Source: Pratylenchus scribneri (Eukaryota > Nematoda > Chromadorea > Rhabditida > Pratylenchidae). From it: a stretch of 64,000 nucleotides of DNA. The position numbers were made by a program, and so were the translations under genes. Of this stretch, positions 37,109 to 48,600 are shown piece by piece. The stretch is taken from assembly GCA_030063045.1 (NCBI GenBank), contig JAQSEB010000137.1:930001-994000 (forward strand), written 5' to 3'. The stretch's first letter is position 1; every line of letters starts with the position of its first letter. The notes beneath the pieces are model-generated. The model did no database searches. It saw only the letters and a list, made by a program, of their open reading frames with translations, and was not told the DNA's origin.

Positions 37109-39630
37109 CTCCCCCTTGAAAAAGTTTTGATGTTTTCTTCCCTAATATTTCTTTTCTTCATCAACCTATTATTCCATTGATGTATATTCAAAATAGCTAG
37201 TCCTATAATTAATGTATTTTTCATAATCTCATAAATTTCAGTTTCAGATGAATTATTCATAATTGATGTATTCCTATTTTGTGTTTTCGATTTAGTCTTT
37301 GTGAGAACAATTCCAGCTTCAAAATTGGCATTTATATTCCCTAATTCAAATTCGAATTTTTCCTTCTTTTCATCTGTTCTTACTTTATCTGAAATATTTT
37401 TTCTCAAATCTTCTAAACCTTTATGATATTGTGCAGAATTGCCAGGTGCATTTATGTTCTCATCACGCCAATTCAATGCAACATCACGCCTAGTGGATGC
37501 CAGTTCACTGTTAATCGATTTACGCCTACAGTCACTATAGTGTTCATTAAAATTCCGTTCTTCTATTTCATTGCCTAATTTATTTCCATATTTAAATGCT
37601 TGTAGGCCTAGATTTTTAATGTTTGTCCGAGGCTTAAATTCCCGTTGGCCAAAGTAATTTCGCACATTATATTGCCTAATTTGATTTCGATTGCCAAATT
37701 GTCCATAAGCTTGAGATTGCCTATTCCTGCCATAAAATTGATTATCGTTTTGAAGAATTGGCAAGTAGTTATTGGCACGGTTGTTATCAAAATATTGTGG
37801 ACGAAGATGATCACCATCGTTTTGTTGCATTTGCTGGTTATTTCTAACCCTAATATTATCACCATCTAATTCATTTCCCAAATTCGCCAAATCTAACATT
37901 TTCGATGTCAATTTATTGCACTTTGGTCTATACACTGTTCGCACATTCGGGCAATTTGCTCTAATATTCAAAAATCGCTCATTTCTATTTGCATTATCAT
38001 AAGCATATCGACTGAAATTTTCAATTCTTGGCCATGATCTCCAACCAAAATATTCTATATTGTCAAATTGTCTAATTTGCCTAAACTCATTTTTGTGAAT
38101 TTTCTTAAATTCATTATTTTGTTTTTCCCTATTCGGTCCAAATTCTTGCTTATTTGTATCATAAAATTGGCAAATATTATTGCGAATTGGCGGCCGATAG
38201 TTTGCTTTGTTGTTTTGAAATTTTTGTTGATAATTATTATTGTTTTGCCTATGCTGGTTACCATAATTTTGTTGCTTTTGTTGGCCAATTTCTATTTTAT
38301 AATTATGTTTCCCTAATTGATTTCCTTGATTTTGTCTTCTTTTATATGAACGAGTATTTGACACATTTTCTGAAATCAATTTTGTTTCTTTTTGACCTAT
38401 ATTCGTTTGCTCTAAACCAATATTGTTATTTAAAACAGCTTTACCTTTTGAATTTTCTCCAAGTGGAAATCCAAAAATTTTAAACCTATTTTCGATTTTC
38501 TTAATGGCGCATTCTGATAGTATTTTATTCCCTAAATTAGATATTTCTTGAGTTAATTCTGAATTGGATTTTACGTGTTGAGACTGTTGATTTTCCTTTT
38601 GTACTACATCTACATTATCATTTTTCTCAATGGCATCCCCTAAATTTAATAATGACAAGTTTTCTTGCTTATTCTGAATTAAATCATCGCATGAATTTTC
38701 AATCGCGATATCTTCATCATAACCTAATCCATAGTTACATATTTTCATTCCCGAATCTAAATTAAAAAGGCACGATTCTAACAAATTCAAATTTTCATTT
38801 ATTTCGGCATTATTTTTAACTTCCAAAGCATCGAGCATAATCTCGAATTTAAGAATCCTTTCTTCGCAATTTTCAATCGAATTATCAATTTTGATTAAGT
38901 CAAGAGATGCCTTCGAATGTCCTTCTATTTTGTGCGAAATTTTGTCCGAATTTTCCTCTAGCATTGCTAAGATATTATGATCAAAAGCAATTGATTCCTT
39001 TAATTCGTCTTTTATATTCCTTAATAATTCTACAAATTCAATTTCATTATTCTCCTTTTGACAATTTTTAATTTCCTTGTCTAAAATTTCCCTATTTTCT
39101 TCATTTTCATTCTCAAATTCTGATAAATATTCAACAGATCCTAATTCATTTTCTCTTTCGACGGAATTTACCCAAAATGTAATCCTCATATTCCTAGTCA
39201 TATCCGCGCTCTCTGAATTAGATGATCCAATGTCAATGTTTAATCTATCTGCTAAATATATTAGCAACAATTTCCATCTATTCTGTGCTAATTTTGTCAT
39301 TTGTACCTTCTCTCCCAGATTAAATTCTCTCAAAAAAGTCTCAAAACTATTTGCTTTTTGCTTTTTATTTGCTACTGCAAAAGTTCCAAATAATTCATGT
39401 GCTTTTCCTATTTCTTTATCAATTTTTCCTAATAAAATGTCAAATTCCTGAAATTTATTTTTAACCCTATAATATAATCGCTTAAGCGAATTCGTTGTCG
39501 CCCTATCACCTAATATTTCCGGCACATTTTCCTCTATAATCAATTCCAACAGTTTCCAATATTTCCTAATTTCGCACTCATAGCTTGATTTGGGTCGGGG
39601 CGGGGGCGGAGAAAGCTCATTTTCCGCCAT
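37030..39630 (-). CDS. Gag-like protein of the LTR element (866 aa)
   Basis: This single uninterrupted ORF fills the element. The N-terminal third is charged and helical (KSSYECEIRKYWKLLELI; a long Glu/Asn-rich region), as expected for a capsid-type gag. Residues about 420-760 are very rich in Asn, Gln and Arg with many QNN and RQ motifs, probably a nucleic-acid-binding disordered region. No CCHC zinc knuckle and no DTG/DSG protease motif were seen. The C-terminal 26 residues (from about GSVAEWQSEDW) are encoded by the 3' LTR, and the polypurine tract is read as part of the coding sequence. The reading frame is intact, which supports recent activity or selection on it. Confidence 0.85.
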   Translation of the reverse strand: MAENELSPPPPRPKSSYECEIRKYWKLLELIIEENVPEILGDRATTNSLKRLYYRVKNKFQEFDILLGKIDKEIGKAHELFGTFAVANKKQKANSFETFLREFNLGEKVQMTKLAQNRWKLLLIYLADRLNIDIGSSNSESADMTRNMRITFWVNSVERENELGSVEYLSEFENENEENREILDKEIKNCQKENNEIEFVELLRNIKDELKESIAFDHNILAMLEENSDKISHKIEGHSKASLDLIKIDNSIENCEERILKFEIMLDALEVKNNAEINENLNLLESCLFNLDSGMKICNYGLGYDEDIAIENSCDDLIQNKQENLSLLNLGDAIEKNDNVDVVQKENQQSQHVKSNSELTQEISNLGNKILSECAIKKIENRFKIFGFPLGENSKGKAVLNNNIGLEQTNIGQKETKLISENVSNTRSYKRRQNQGNQLGKHNYKIEIGQQKQQNYGNQHRQNNNNYQQKFQNNKANYRPPIRNNICQFYDTNKQEFGPNREKQNNEFKKIHKNEFRQIRQFDNIEYFGWRSWPRIENFSRYAYDNANRNERFLNIRANCPNVRTVYRPKCNKLTSKMLDLANLGNELDGDNIRVRNNQQMQQNDGDHLRPQYFDNNRANNYLPILQNDNQFYGRNRQSQAYGQFGNRNQIRQYNVRNYFGQREFKPRTNIKNLGLQAFKYGNKLGNEIEERNFNEHYSDCRRKSINSELASTRRDVALNWRDENINAPGNSAQYHKGLEDLRKNISDKVRTDEKKEKFEFELGNINANFEAGIVLTKTKSKTQNRNTSIMNNSSETEIYEIMKNTLIIGLAILNIHQWNNRLMKKRNIREENIKTFSRGSVAEWQSEDWAASKLEAFEDDKLSKC
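37109..37117 (-). other. Polypurine tract
   Basis: On the minus strand AAGGGGGAG directly abuts the 3' LTR start (TGTTGCGG), as required for plus-strand priming in LTR elements. Confidence 0.8.
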
Positions 39631-39720
39631 TTTCCTACTCTTTTTTTTACTTAATTTTCAGTTTATTTTACCTATTTTTCAAATTATTCAACTTCCCACT
39701 TTTCAATCAAACCTTCCAGG

Positions 39721-39735
39721 TTGCCAGGGTCGCCA
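39721..39735 (-). other. Primer-binding site
   Basis: Two bases after the 5' LTR the minus strand reads TGGCGACCCTGGCAA. A TGG start is expected for pairing with a tRNA 3' CCA end. The first eight bases match, from memory, the tRNA-Arg-type sites of the 412/mdg1 Gypsy group. Confidence 0.75.
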
Positions 39736-39737
39736 CT

Positions 39738-40285
39738 TAAAGAATTTCAATGATTTGTTTTGTGTGCGCAAGTTCTCCTGGATGGTTCAAGTTGGGAATT
39801 GACAATTTTTGATGTTTTTGCGGCTTTTCCAATATGCCACAAATTTGATGATGTTGATGTTTCCAAATTCACTTTTTTCGCCGTCGGCTACTTATTAGAC
39901 TTTGGCAGATGGATGAGTTGAAAATTCACAATATAATTTTCACACTTCTTTATTTATTCATTTGTTTGGTTTTTTGTTTGATTTGACAAGAATGAAAAAG
40001 TCATCATCATATGGATAGTCGTGAGGATGAAAGAGGCGGATATTTGCTGATAACAATCTTATGAGAAAAAGCATAAAGAATCAATTGATTGGAAGAAAAT
40101 GGCAAAAAATGAAATGAAAAATTTAATTGGAAAATTAAAATATTTTCTTCAATTTAAATTTTTGGGTTCTTTTTCTTTTCTCCTTTTTTGTTTCACTCGA
40201 TCTCGATTAGCATTTGCTCAATTTGTCATCCTCGAAAGCTTCCAACTTTGATGCTGCCCAATCCTCACTTTGCCATTCCGCAACA
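39738..40285 (-). repeat. 5' LTR
   Basis: This is the right repeat on the plus strand and the 5' LTR for the minus-strand element. It directly abuts the target duplication next to the TATA box of the downstream peptide gene. Confidence 0.95.
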
Positions 40286-40292
40286 GATTGCC

Positions 40293-40300
40293 TATATAAA
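40293..40300 (+). promoter_or_regulatory. TATA box of small peptide gene
   Basis: TATATAAA lies 196 bp upstream of the ATG at 40496 and 3 bp from the retrotransposon target duplication. The position suits a core promoter if the 5' UTR is about 160 bp. Confidence 0.5.
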
Positions 40301-40495
40301 TGGGTATAAGTTGGCCACGTCCGCAGTCTGCTGACATTTAATTTATTCCCAGTCAATCATAAATCTGTGCAAATTAAAATAAATTTTAAGACCACCCAAA
40401 ATAGGTCGAATATTTAAAAAAGAATTTTTTAATTCATTTTCTCCCCCGTGAATTCCTAAAAATTTACATTTTTTCTATTAGAATAAAAGAATAAA

Positions 40496-40705
40496 ATGAA
40501 AATATTCGTCGCAATTTTGCTGATCAGCCTTTTGACCATTTCCAATATGTTCAATGCTGGCCCATCTGGTGCCTTGGCCATCGCCGGCCCCGTTGAAGGT
40601 GAAGGAAGTTTATCAGTTGCAGTCAGTGGATCCAGAAAGAAGCGTCAATTCACCGTGGATAATCCAAGAAAGAAACGTCAATGGAACGTGGATGAAGAGG
40701 AATAA
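40496..40705 (+). CDS. Small secreted peptide precursor with two KKR sites (69 aa)
   Basis: The N-terminus MKIFVAILLISLLTISNMF is a signal peptide. After a Gly/Ala-rich spacer come two similar units, SRKKRQFTVDNP and PRKKRQWNVDEEE, ending at TAA. Cleavage after each KKR would release two short peptides starting with Gln, which could cyclise to pyroglutamate. The layout is that of a neuropeptide-like or other processed peptide precursor. There is no C-terminal amidation glycine, and I do not recognise the family. The promoter is adjacent to an LTR retrotransposon. Confidence 0.7.
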   Translation: MKIFVAILLISLLTISNMFNAGPSGALAIAGPVEGEGSLSVAVSGSRKKRQFTVDNPRKKRQWNVDEEE

Positions 40706-41466
40706 AAATAATGCTCGCGAATTAATAGATGAAATGAATGAAATATTCGAATTAATGGTGAATAAAAAATCATTATTATGTTTATCAATGATTAATTAAA
40801 TATCGTGAATAAAGTTAAAATAAAATAATTAGACAATTGATAAAAAGAAATTATTGTCTATAGTATTGGTTGATTACTAATCACTATAGTCCAAGGTAAT
40901 TTGGTTATTTGATTTTGATGAATATATTTTAATATCATTATCAATTTCATCAACTATGCCCAGCCACATCAATATGCTACTGTCTACCGAGTACGGTAAA
41001 CGGTACAACCCAAATTTGTATGAATTATCCCAGAGAGAATAGTCGATGATTTGATTTCTATCCTATCCAAATTTTACCTGTGCTCCCACAATCTTCATTC
41101 TCATATATTTTGAAAATTTATTTTCTTGATTATTTTAATCGAAATAAAAGAAGATATAAGGAATGAATGAAATAATCCAAATTATTTGCCCAGCCTTATG
41201 AAAAATCATAGAGATTTATTCGTTTTTTGTTGTGCTATGTGCGTAAATTTTTCAATTAGAAAATTTAATTCAAAATTTGTTCAGCTGCTACTGATGAAAT
41301 ATTTTTAAATGATTGCGTAAAACTCGAGAATGGCTTCCTCAAATTTAATATAGAAATAAATTTGAAAAATTCTATTTAAAATTATAATTTTTTAAATGAA
41401 ATTTATTTCATCTTTCAGATATTCGATATCATCATCGAAAATAATACAAGTCAATTTAATAGAGAT

Positions 41467-41712
41467 ATGTTGAATTCCTCGATTTCTAATTCCTTTTTTG
41501 TCCTCATTATTCTGATTGGATCGTTGATTGATGGGCCAACGGATGTTCATGGAATTTTGGACCCAGAGGAAGTTGGAATTGACATTGATGGACAAACATT
41601 GCCACAACAAAGGAAGAAGAGAGATGCACCAGTAGTTGGTGGAGGGAAAGCGCCGCCAGCTTCACGTCCAAAATTCTTCACTTCTGATGCACAAATTATA
41701 GGACAAGAATAA
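41467..41712 (+). CDS. Small secreted precursor with an RKKR site (81 aa)
   Basis: MLNSSISNSFFVLIILIGSL is signal-like and an acidic spacer (ILDPEEVGIDIDGQ) follows. RKKRDAPVVGGGKAPP then marks a probable cleavage site releasing a C-terminal peptide of about 32 residues that ends IIGQE. Like its neighbour at 40496 it has signal, acidic or neutral spacer, RKKR and a short tail. Sequence similarity outside the site is low. A splice acceptor (TTTCAG at about 41415-41420) lies just upstream, so a 5' exon may exist. No family was recognised. Confidence 0.65.
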   Translation: MLNSSISNSFFVLIILIGSLIDGPTDVHGILDPEEVGIDIDGQTLPQQRKKRDAPVVGGGKAPPASRPKFFTSDAQIIGQE

Positions 41713-41987
41713 ATAAATAATTTTATTTATGATAAATTAAAAAGTTTATCATTTTTTGATTTGATTGAAAAAGAAATAAATTTATGGATGTTTTTTTACT
41801 TTTTCAAATGTAATATGATATTATGATTATGATAATTAAAGCTTTGTTTAATCTAAAAATAAGCTAAAAGGATGTATATGATGCAAAATAAAATAAAAAT
41901 TAAAGGAAAAAATGAAAAGAATAAGTTGAATAATTGTTAATTTTAATGAACAAAACAAAAATAGATTAATAATTGATTAATCCTTTT

Positions 41988-44037
41988 TTATTTGGCCAAA
42001 AGACGACGATAATTGCAGATCCACAAAATTATAATGGAAATTAAAATAGTCGAATATGGCGTCCAAATAGGAGTTTGGCCATAATTTTGATAAACAAAAC
42101 TTCAAAAGAAATTTATTAATAAAATAAATTAATTAAGTGAAAAGTTTACCTTATTAGAGGAGATCCAATGATTTGAGTGGCTTCGCCAATTCCATGAAAT
42201 GCAGCTTGGAAAACTCCTTGTTTGATTGGGCCAAGAAGACGGGACTAAAAATTTAAAAATAATGAATAAGTGGATTTGACATACATAAAGGACGTCGAGA
42301 TTTTGGAAGACAATTGGCAAAGAAAGGCCCAAACATCCAACCAAAGCAATATTATAAACATAGACATTTATAGCCTAAAAGTGTAAATGAAGGAATATTT
42401 TAAAAAAATGTTTACCGGCGTATTTTCGCACCAACTAAACACTTTTGGATCACAATTCGGCATTTTGGCAGTGAGAAAAGGCCAAGGGAATGTGAGTAGG
42501 TAGAATAGAAGCATCATGGCCAATGAAAAGAGAATAAAGAATCTTTCGGGTGCCAGACGGGACAAAAATTGTGTTGAAAAGCCAATCGATATTAACAAGC
42601 CCATTGTGCCCAAAATTCCTTGCGTAATAGTTGTGTAGGTCATCGTTTCTTTCCCATCCCATCCAAATGTGGCCATCGTGAATGAACTGGATAGGCTAAA
42701 AATAATAATAATTATTGAAAATTAAATTATGTAGTGACTTACGAAATAAAATAAACATAATATGTGTAGACAGAGAATCGAGCCAAAAAGCAACAAAAAA
42801 TTGCAATAAAATCTATTCGATTCTTTTCAACATTTGAGGTCAAATTTTGTTGAGAAGATTGAGAAATTTGTCCATTTTCTGATTAATTTTGAAATATTTT
42901 AATTAATTTTTTTTTAATTAATTTACCTAAATTATTTTCAATTTTGAACAATTCTTCAATGCTTCCCTTCTCCTTCTGATTCTCAACTTCATTCTCATTT
43001 GCATCATTGAATTTTCCATCATAAAATTTGACAACCAAAAATACCAAAAACAAATTCAAAAGGGCAATAATATAGACGGGCGCAGTGAAAATACTCAAAT
43101 TAGAGCCCCAGGGCAAATTGAGTGAATTGGTGAACATTTTCCCAAATGGAACAACAATGACTAAAAAATAAATATTTTGTGAATTATCCAACAATATTTT
43201 ACATGGACTAATAACAAGCCCAGAATTAATGGCCACATTTGTTAGACCAAATGCCCGTTGCCGATCCGATGGAATACTTGCCATTGGAATATAGGCTCGC
43301 CATGTCAATGTTGCACCTTTAAATGGAATTAAATTAAAAATAAATTAAAATTTAAATAATCACCTGAGCCAATTCCAAAACAAATTTCTGATAATAAATA
43401 TGCCCATTTCCTTGTATCGAATTCAAAAATTTCAATATTTGCATAGAAAATATAATTAAATATATTCAGAATTATTCCAAAGAGAATGATTGGTCTATAA
43501 ATAATATTATTAAAAAAGAATTAATATAAAATTTCGACTTTGTTGCCATAATTCGATTAGCAATCCATCCAGTCACAAATGAACTAAGCAATGTTGATGT
43601 TGTAACGGCCATTTTTGAAATGCCAAAAAATTCTTGACTAACTGAATCATCCAACTAAAATTAATCAAACTTTTAAATATTAATTAAATAAAAATTATTA
43701 CATTTTTTAAATATGGCCATGCATTGACAGCGACCATTATTATTTTCATTGCCTCCTAAATTTGAATTAAATTAAATTAAATTAAATAATTTATAATTTT
43801 TTATTGAATATTTGTAATTCACACAAATATAAGAAAATAAAAATAAATTTTTTATCTTTTTTAATTATTATTTGATAAAAGTATAAAAAAACTCACCAAA
43901 AAGCACATCAAAACAATAATATAAATTGATCGCCAATTTGTGCCATTCGAATTGATGGAGGAAATTGTCGTTGATTCAATTGAATCTGTTGATTTATTGC
44001 TCTCGGATCCTTTCACTAATTTTATTTTTGAAGACAT
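41988..44037 (-). CDS. MFS transporter, MFSD8/CLN7-like (copy A)
   Basis: Nine or so exons encode a multi-pass transporter starting at ATG 44037 and ending at TAA 41988-41990. Recognisable parts in order are NWRSIYIIVLMCFL (TM1), NAWPYL, GWIANR between TM2 and TM3, ICFGIGSGATLTWRAYI, SIPSDRQRAFGLTNVAINSG, SIFTAPVYIIALLNLFLVFL, a charged loop, then the second half with FGWDGKE, TQGILGTMGLLISIGF, RLAPERFFILFSLAMMLLFYL, GPIKQGVFQAAFHGIGEATQ and NYRRLLAK at the C-terminus. The order and motifs resemble the lysosomal MFSD8/CLN7 group. The substrate is not predictable from this. It is a head-to-tail tandem copy of the gene at 44585-46884, with very similar patches. Confidence 0.85.
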
Positions 44038-44584
44038 TTTTCTCAAAATTAAATTTTTATTTATTTAAAATTTTTTTATTACAAATTCCAGACAATTTCA
44101 TTGACTTATAAATAGCAAATGTTTATTTGTTTTATTAAATCCACAAATCCTATTAATATCTGGTGAATTAAAAAGTGACCAATAATTTATATTTTTTGCA
44201 CAAAATGCACAGAATTAAACATAAACTGAACTAAATTTTACAAAAATTCGACACAAATTGAACATAGATGTTAAATTTATGCCTTCAAAGAAAGATTAAA
44301 TATTAATTTTCTATTTATTTATTTGTCTAGTTTACTCGTCATTTTTAAGCCCGTTCGTCTATTTTTTCCGTAAGAAAATTGTCTTCCTCTTCAAATGTTC
44401 CTTCTTCAAGAGTTCATTCACTTATTTATAATATTTGCTTTTTGCTCAAATATTCATCAAGCATAGAAATTGGCAAATAAAAATATTTAATAAAAAAAAA
44501 TTTAAAAATTAAAATTAAAGATTATTTTTTAAAAATATACAAGAATATAAAATGGAATTAATTAATATCAAAAATTTTTAATTA

Positions 44585-46884
44585 TTATTTGCCCAATAAA
44601 CGGCGATAATTGGCAATCCAAAGAATTGTGGTCAAAATCATCAAAATGACATAAGTTGTCCAAATTGGCCTTGGGCCATTGTTTTGATAAACAACACTAA
44701 AATTTGTATAATTTAGAAATTAGTCGAATTTGAATTCGAACTTAATTATTGGTGGGCCAATTATTGTAGTTGCTTCGCCAACCACATGGAATGCAGCTTG
44801 AAAAACTCCTTGTTTGATTGGGCCAAGAAGACGGGACTAAAAATTTAAAAATAATGAATAAGTGGATATTAGACATACATAAAGGACGTCGAGATTTTGG
44901 AAGACAATTGGCAATGATAAACCCAAACATCCAACCAATGCAATATTATAAACATAGACATTTATGGCCTAAATATGTAGATTGGGGAATATTCATAAAT
45001 AAATTATTGCTTGCCGGCGTATTCTCGCACCAACTAAACACTTTTGGATCACAATTCGGCATTTTGGCAGTGAGAAAAGGCCAAGGGAATGTTAGCAAAT
45101 AGAAAAGAAGCATCATGGCCAATGAAAAGAAAATAAAGAATCTTTCGGGTGCCAGACGGGACAAAAATTGTGTTGAAAAGCCAATTGAGATTAACAAGCC
45201 CATTGTGCCCAAAAGCCCTTGTGTAATTGTCATGTAGTTCATCGCCTCTTTCCCATCCCATCCAAATGTGGCCATCGTGAATGAACTTGCCAAACTTTAA
45301 TATTTTTTTATTATATATCTTTCCATTATATTTATTTAGAAAATAATAAAATATTTGAAATTAAATTGGATTATTCAAACTTTAATAGTTAAATAACATA
45401 TTCTCTTTAATCTTCTTATTTACATTATTTTTTTTAAAACTATTGCTATGTAATACTTAAATTCTTTTTATTTTATTTCTATGATAATATATAATTAAAT
45501 TTTATAATTATTTTATAAAATAATACTCATAAGAAAAAATTTTTTCTATATATTAAGCTCTAATAAATCGCTAATATCTTTCTATTAACTTTTAATTAAA
45601 AATATTTAGTTATGCTAAATAATATTATAACATACGAGAATAAATAAATATAATATGTAACAACACTGAATCGAACCAAAAAGCAACAAATTATGGCAAT
45701 CCAATCCGGTCGATCCGGTCGAATTGTTGTTTGAATATTTAAAATTGTTGAGGAATTTTCCCCAACCATTTGAATTATTTGTCCATTTTCTAAATTAAAT
45801 ATTTTAAAAATCAAAATTGTAATTTTTTACCTTGATTTCCATCATTTTTGGCCAATTCCGCATTACTATCACTTCGCCTCCAACGTTTCTTTTCAATCCC
45901 ATTTTCCTCTACAATTCCATTGGAATTTGTTGGAACATTGAATTTTCCATCATAAAATCGGACAACCAAAAATACCAAAAACAAATTTAAAAGGGCAATA
46001 ATATAGACGGGCGCAGTGAAAATACTCAAATTAGAGCCCCAGGGCAAATTGAAAGAATTGGTGAACATTTTCCCAAATGGAACAACAATGACTAAAAAAT
46101 AAATATTTTGTGAATTATCCAACAATATTTTACATGGACTAATAACCAGCCCAGAATTAATGGCCACATTTGTTAGGCCAAATGCTCGTTGTCGATCCGC
46201 CGGAATGCTTGCCATCGGAATATAGGCTCGCCATGTCATTATTGCACCTTTTTAAATAAATTTAATTAAAATAAATTAATAAATTTAATTAAAATTAATT
46301 AAATTTACCTGCACTGATTCCAAAGGACATTTCCGACAATAAATATGCCCATCTTCTCAAATGCAATCCAAAAATTGAAATATTTGCATAAAATATAGAA
46401 TCAAAAATATTTAGAATAATCCCAAATAAAATGGCTGATCTGAAATAAAATAAAATAATTATTTAATAATGAATTTCCACTATACTTTGTGTCCAAAATG
46501 CGATTTGCAATCCATCCAATCACAAATGAACTTGCCATCATTGCCAAAGTGGAAGTGGTTTTACAAATGCCAAAAAAGTCTTGTTTAGTCGATTCATCCA
46601 ACTAAAATTATTATTATTTTAATTAAATAATTAAAATATTCGGACATATTGAAGATAAGGCCATGCATTGATGTGGACCATTGTCATTTTGAGGGCTTCC
46701 TATTATGTAAAATTATTTTCCAATTTATTCAAATTTTACTTACTATTAAGCATATTATAACGATAATGTAAATTGATCGCCAATTTGTGATCATTCGCCA
46801 ACTGATTTCGCTCGATTTAGTACTCTCAATTGAATCTGTGTTTGTGCCTGCTCGAGATTTGGTTAATTCACTTTGAGAGGACAT
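44585..46884 (-). CDS. MFS transporter, MFSD8/CLN7-like (copy B)
   Basis: Tandem paralogue of copy A with the same exon plan. ATG at 46884 gives MSSQSELTKSRAGTNTDS and NWRSIYIIVIICLI. TAA at 44585-44587 follows NYRRLLGK. It contains the same hallmarks (GWIANRI, TWRAYIPMASIPADRQRAFG, PWGSNLSIFTAPVYIIALLN, FGWDGKEAM, RLAPERFF, GPIKQGVF). The N-terminus, central loop and several introns differ from copy A. One intron is enlarged by about 340 bp of AT-rich DNA (about 45295-45635). Two long patches match copy A almost exactly, introns included. Confidence 0.85.
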
Positions 46885-47867
46885 TTTTTAAAATTTTTCT
46901 TAAATATTAATTAAATTAATTTCATTTTTAAATATAATTCAAAGTAAGAAAAAAATAAAATATTTTAATAAAATTCTCTTTTTAATATTCTCAATTGAAC
47001 TTTGGACAATAAAAAAGAGTTCATTAAATAGACAGTAGCAAAAATTTGTAATGATGTATTTTTGCATTGTGCCCCCCTACCCACTGATGGATTACATTTA
47101 ACACACCCATACTTATTTCACAGTTTGTAATTTGAATCAATTTTGTGTTCATTCCACCCTTTAAAAATATAAATAGTCAAAATTTGGACACAGGAAATTG
47201 TGTTCAATTTATTTTTGCGCAAAATTCTCAAAATTTCAAACTCCATCCAAACCAATTTTTGGGGGTTAGGCCGATCGGAATGACCAAAAAACATCAAAAA
47301 CTATCAATTATTTCATATATCATTTTTCATGCATTGTTCACAGTTCATTTTAATCCAATAATTCCGCCGATTAAAAGTAAGGGGGGGGGGGGCTATCCAT
47401 TTTTAAACTTCCAAAAAAGTTGATCAACACAAATCAGACACAAAATAGATACAGAATAAATAAAAAAAATGTGAAATTTGGAGAATGCATTTATTAGATG
47501 GATAATGGCTATGATCTTTTGATAAATAATATTTTTAGTCTGCTTAAAACAAATTAAAATTGGAATAATTATTAATTTAATATTATAATAATAAATCCTA
47601 AAAATATTTTAAAAATTTTATTTTGTTTTTATTTGAAGAATATATTTAAATAATAATAATATTTTTACTTGACGTAATTTTAATTATTTTTTTAATTAGC
47701 CATTCATTCATTTTTATTTATTAGTCATCCCAGATAGTAGTATCTTATTTTGGATTTTTCAAATTCATTTATCCAAATTTGCACATCTGCTTTGAATGAA
47801 GAGATATTTCATTTATAAATTAATCTAATTTTAAACAAAATTCATCATTTTAAAATAAAAATTCAAA

Positions 47868-48600
47868 ATGAAAATTCCTAAAATTATTCCTTTCGTTATT
47901 TTTATAAATATTTTTGCCAATGCAAAATTCCATCAATTTGCAAGAAATATACGTGGATGGCATCCATTCAAAGGATCATCTTCATCCTTGTCATCATCAC
48001 ATTCTTCTTCTTCTTCAAGTTCTGAATTTTTCGGTGAAAATTCAAAGGAATCTTTGGCAAGGAGGACAAATGCCACAAAAATAGTGGAAATCACATTTGA
48101 TTGTTATCCTCAGGTGGGAAATGTGCTTCGAAGTCGACCGCAGCAACAAAATCGTACTGTGAAAAGAATGGCACGAATCAAATTAAATTTGCATTGCAAT
48201 CGGCCAAAAATGACCAAATTGGTGGCCGATTTTAAGATGGAATGTGGATCAAATGTGAAATGAATTAATTAAAATTATTCCCAAATAATTTTAGCAAAAT
48301 CGCTATTTCGATTATAAAAAAGGATATGGGCAGGCAAAAGACAATTATAAAATATCGAAATGTGCATATTCGGTTGAAGCAAATTGCAAGGATGAAAACG
48401 AGGAAATGGACATTTCCAATTTATGCGGTGATAATTGCCCAATAAAGTTTGCCAAAATTATTCAAATTAAAATTAATAATCATTTAATTTTTAAAGTCCA
48501 TGCGATTCAATTGGAGAGAATTCAAAAGAAGAAAATGATACGGAATCTGGGGAAGGATGTAGTTGATGAAAATCTATTCAAATATAATTCAAATTTTTAA
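47868..48600 (+). CDS. Secreted Ser-rich, Cys-containing protein (about 230 aa)
   Basis: Two exons (47868-48254 and 48295-48600, 40-bp intron, phase 0) encode a signal peptide (MKIPKIIPFVIFINIFANA). A Ser-rich low-complexity stretch follows (SSSSLSSSHSSSSSSSEF). A basic domain then carries about seven cysteines (ITFDCYPQVGN, NLHCNRP, MECGSN, SKCAYSVEANCKD, NLCGDNCPIKF) and the C-terminus is Lys-rich (RIQKKKMIRNLGK). The spaced cysteines suggest a disulphide-stabilised extracellular fold. I do not recognise a family. Confidence 0.75.

Larger units (their letters stand above)
36567..40285 (-). mobile_element. LTR retrotransposon, gag-like ORF only (non-autonomous)
   Basis: Direct repeats 36567-37108 (542 bp) and 39738-40285 (548 bp) flank the element. 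Read on the minus strand, the LTR begins TGTTGCGG and ends TTCTTTA. The element is bounded by a 5-bp target duplication, GATTG, at 36562-36566 and 40286-40290. A primer-binding site, a polypurine tract and one long ORF are present. The 2.6-kb interior encodes no protease, reverse transcriptase, RNase H or integrase, so it would need enzymes in trans. The LTRs appear nearly identical except for one clustered 6-bp indel region near the U5 end, suggesting recent insertion. The superfamily is not certain; a 5-bp duplication fits Gypsy or BEL/Pao. Confidence 0.95.

Noticed and set aside
37608..38483. Hydrophobic frames on either strand within the retrotransposon
   Set aside because: They mirror the Asn/Gln-rich gag-like ORF, whose codons read as Ile/Val/Leu in other frames.
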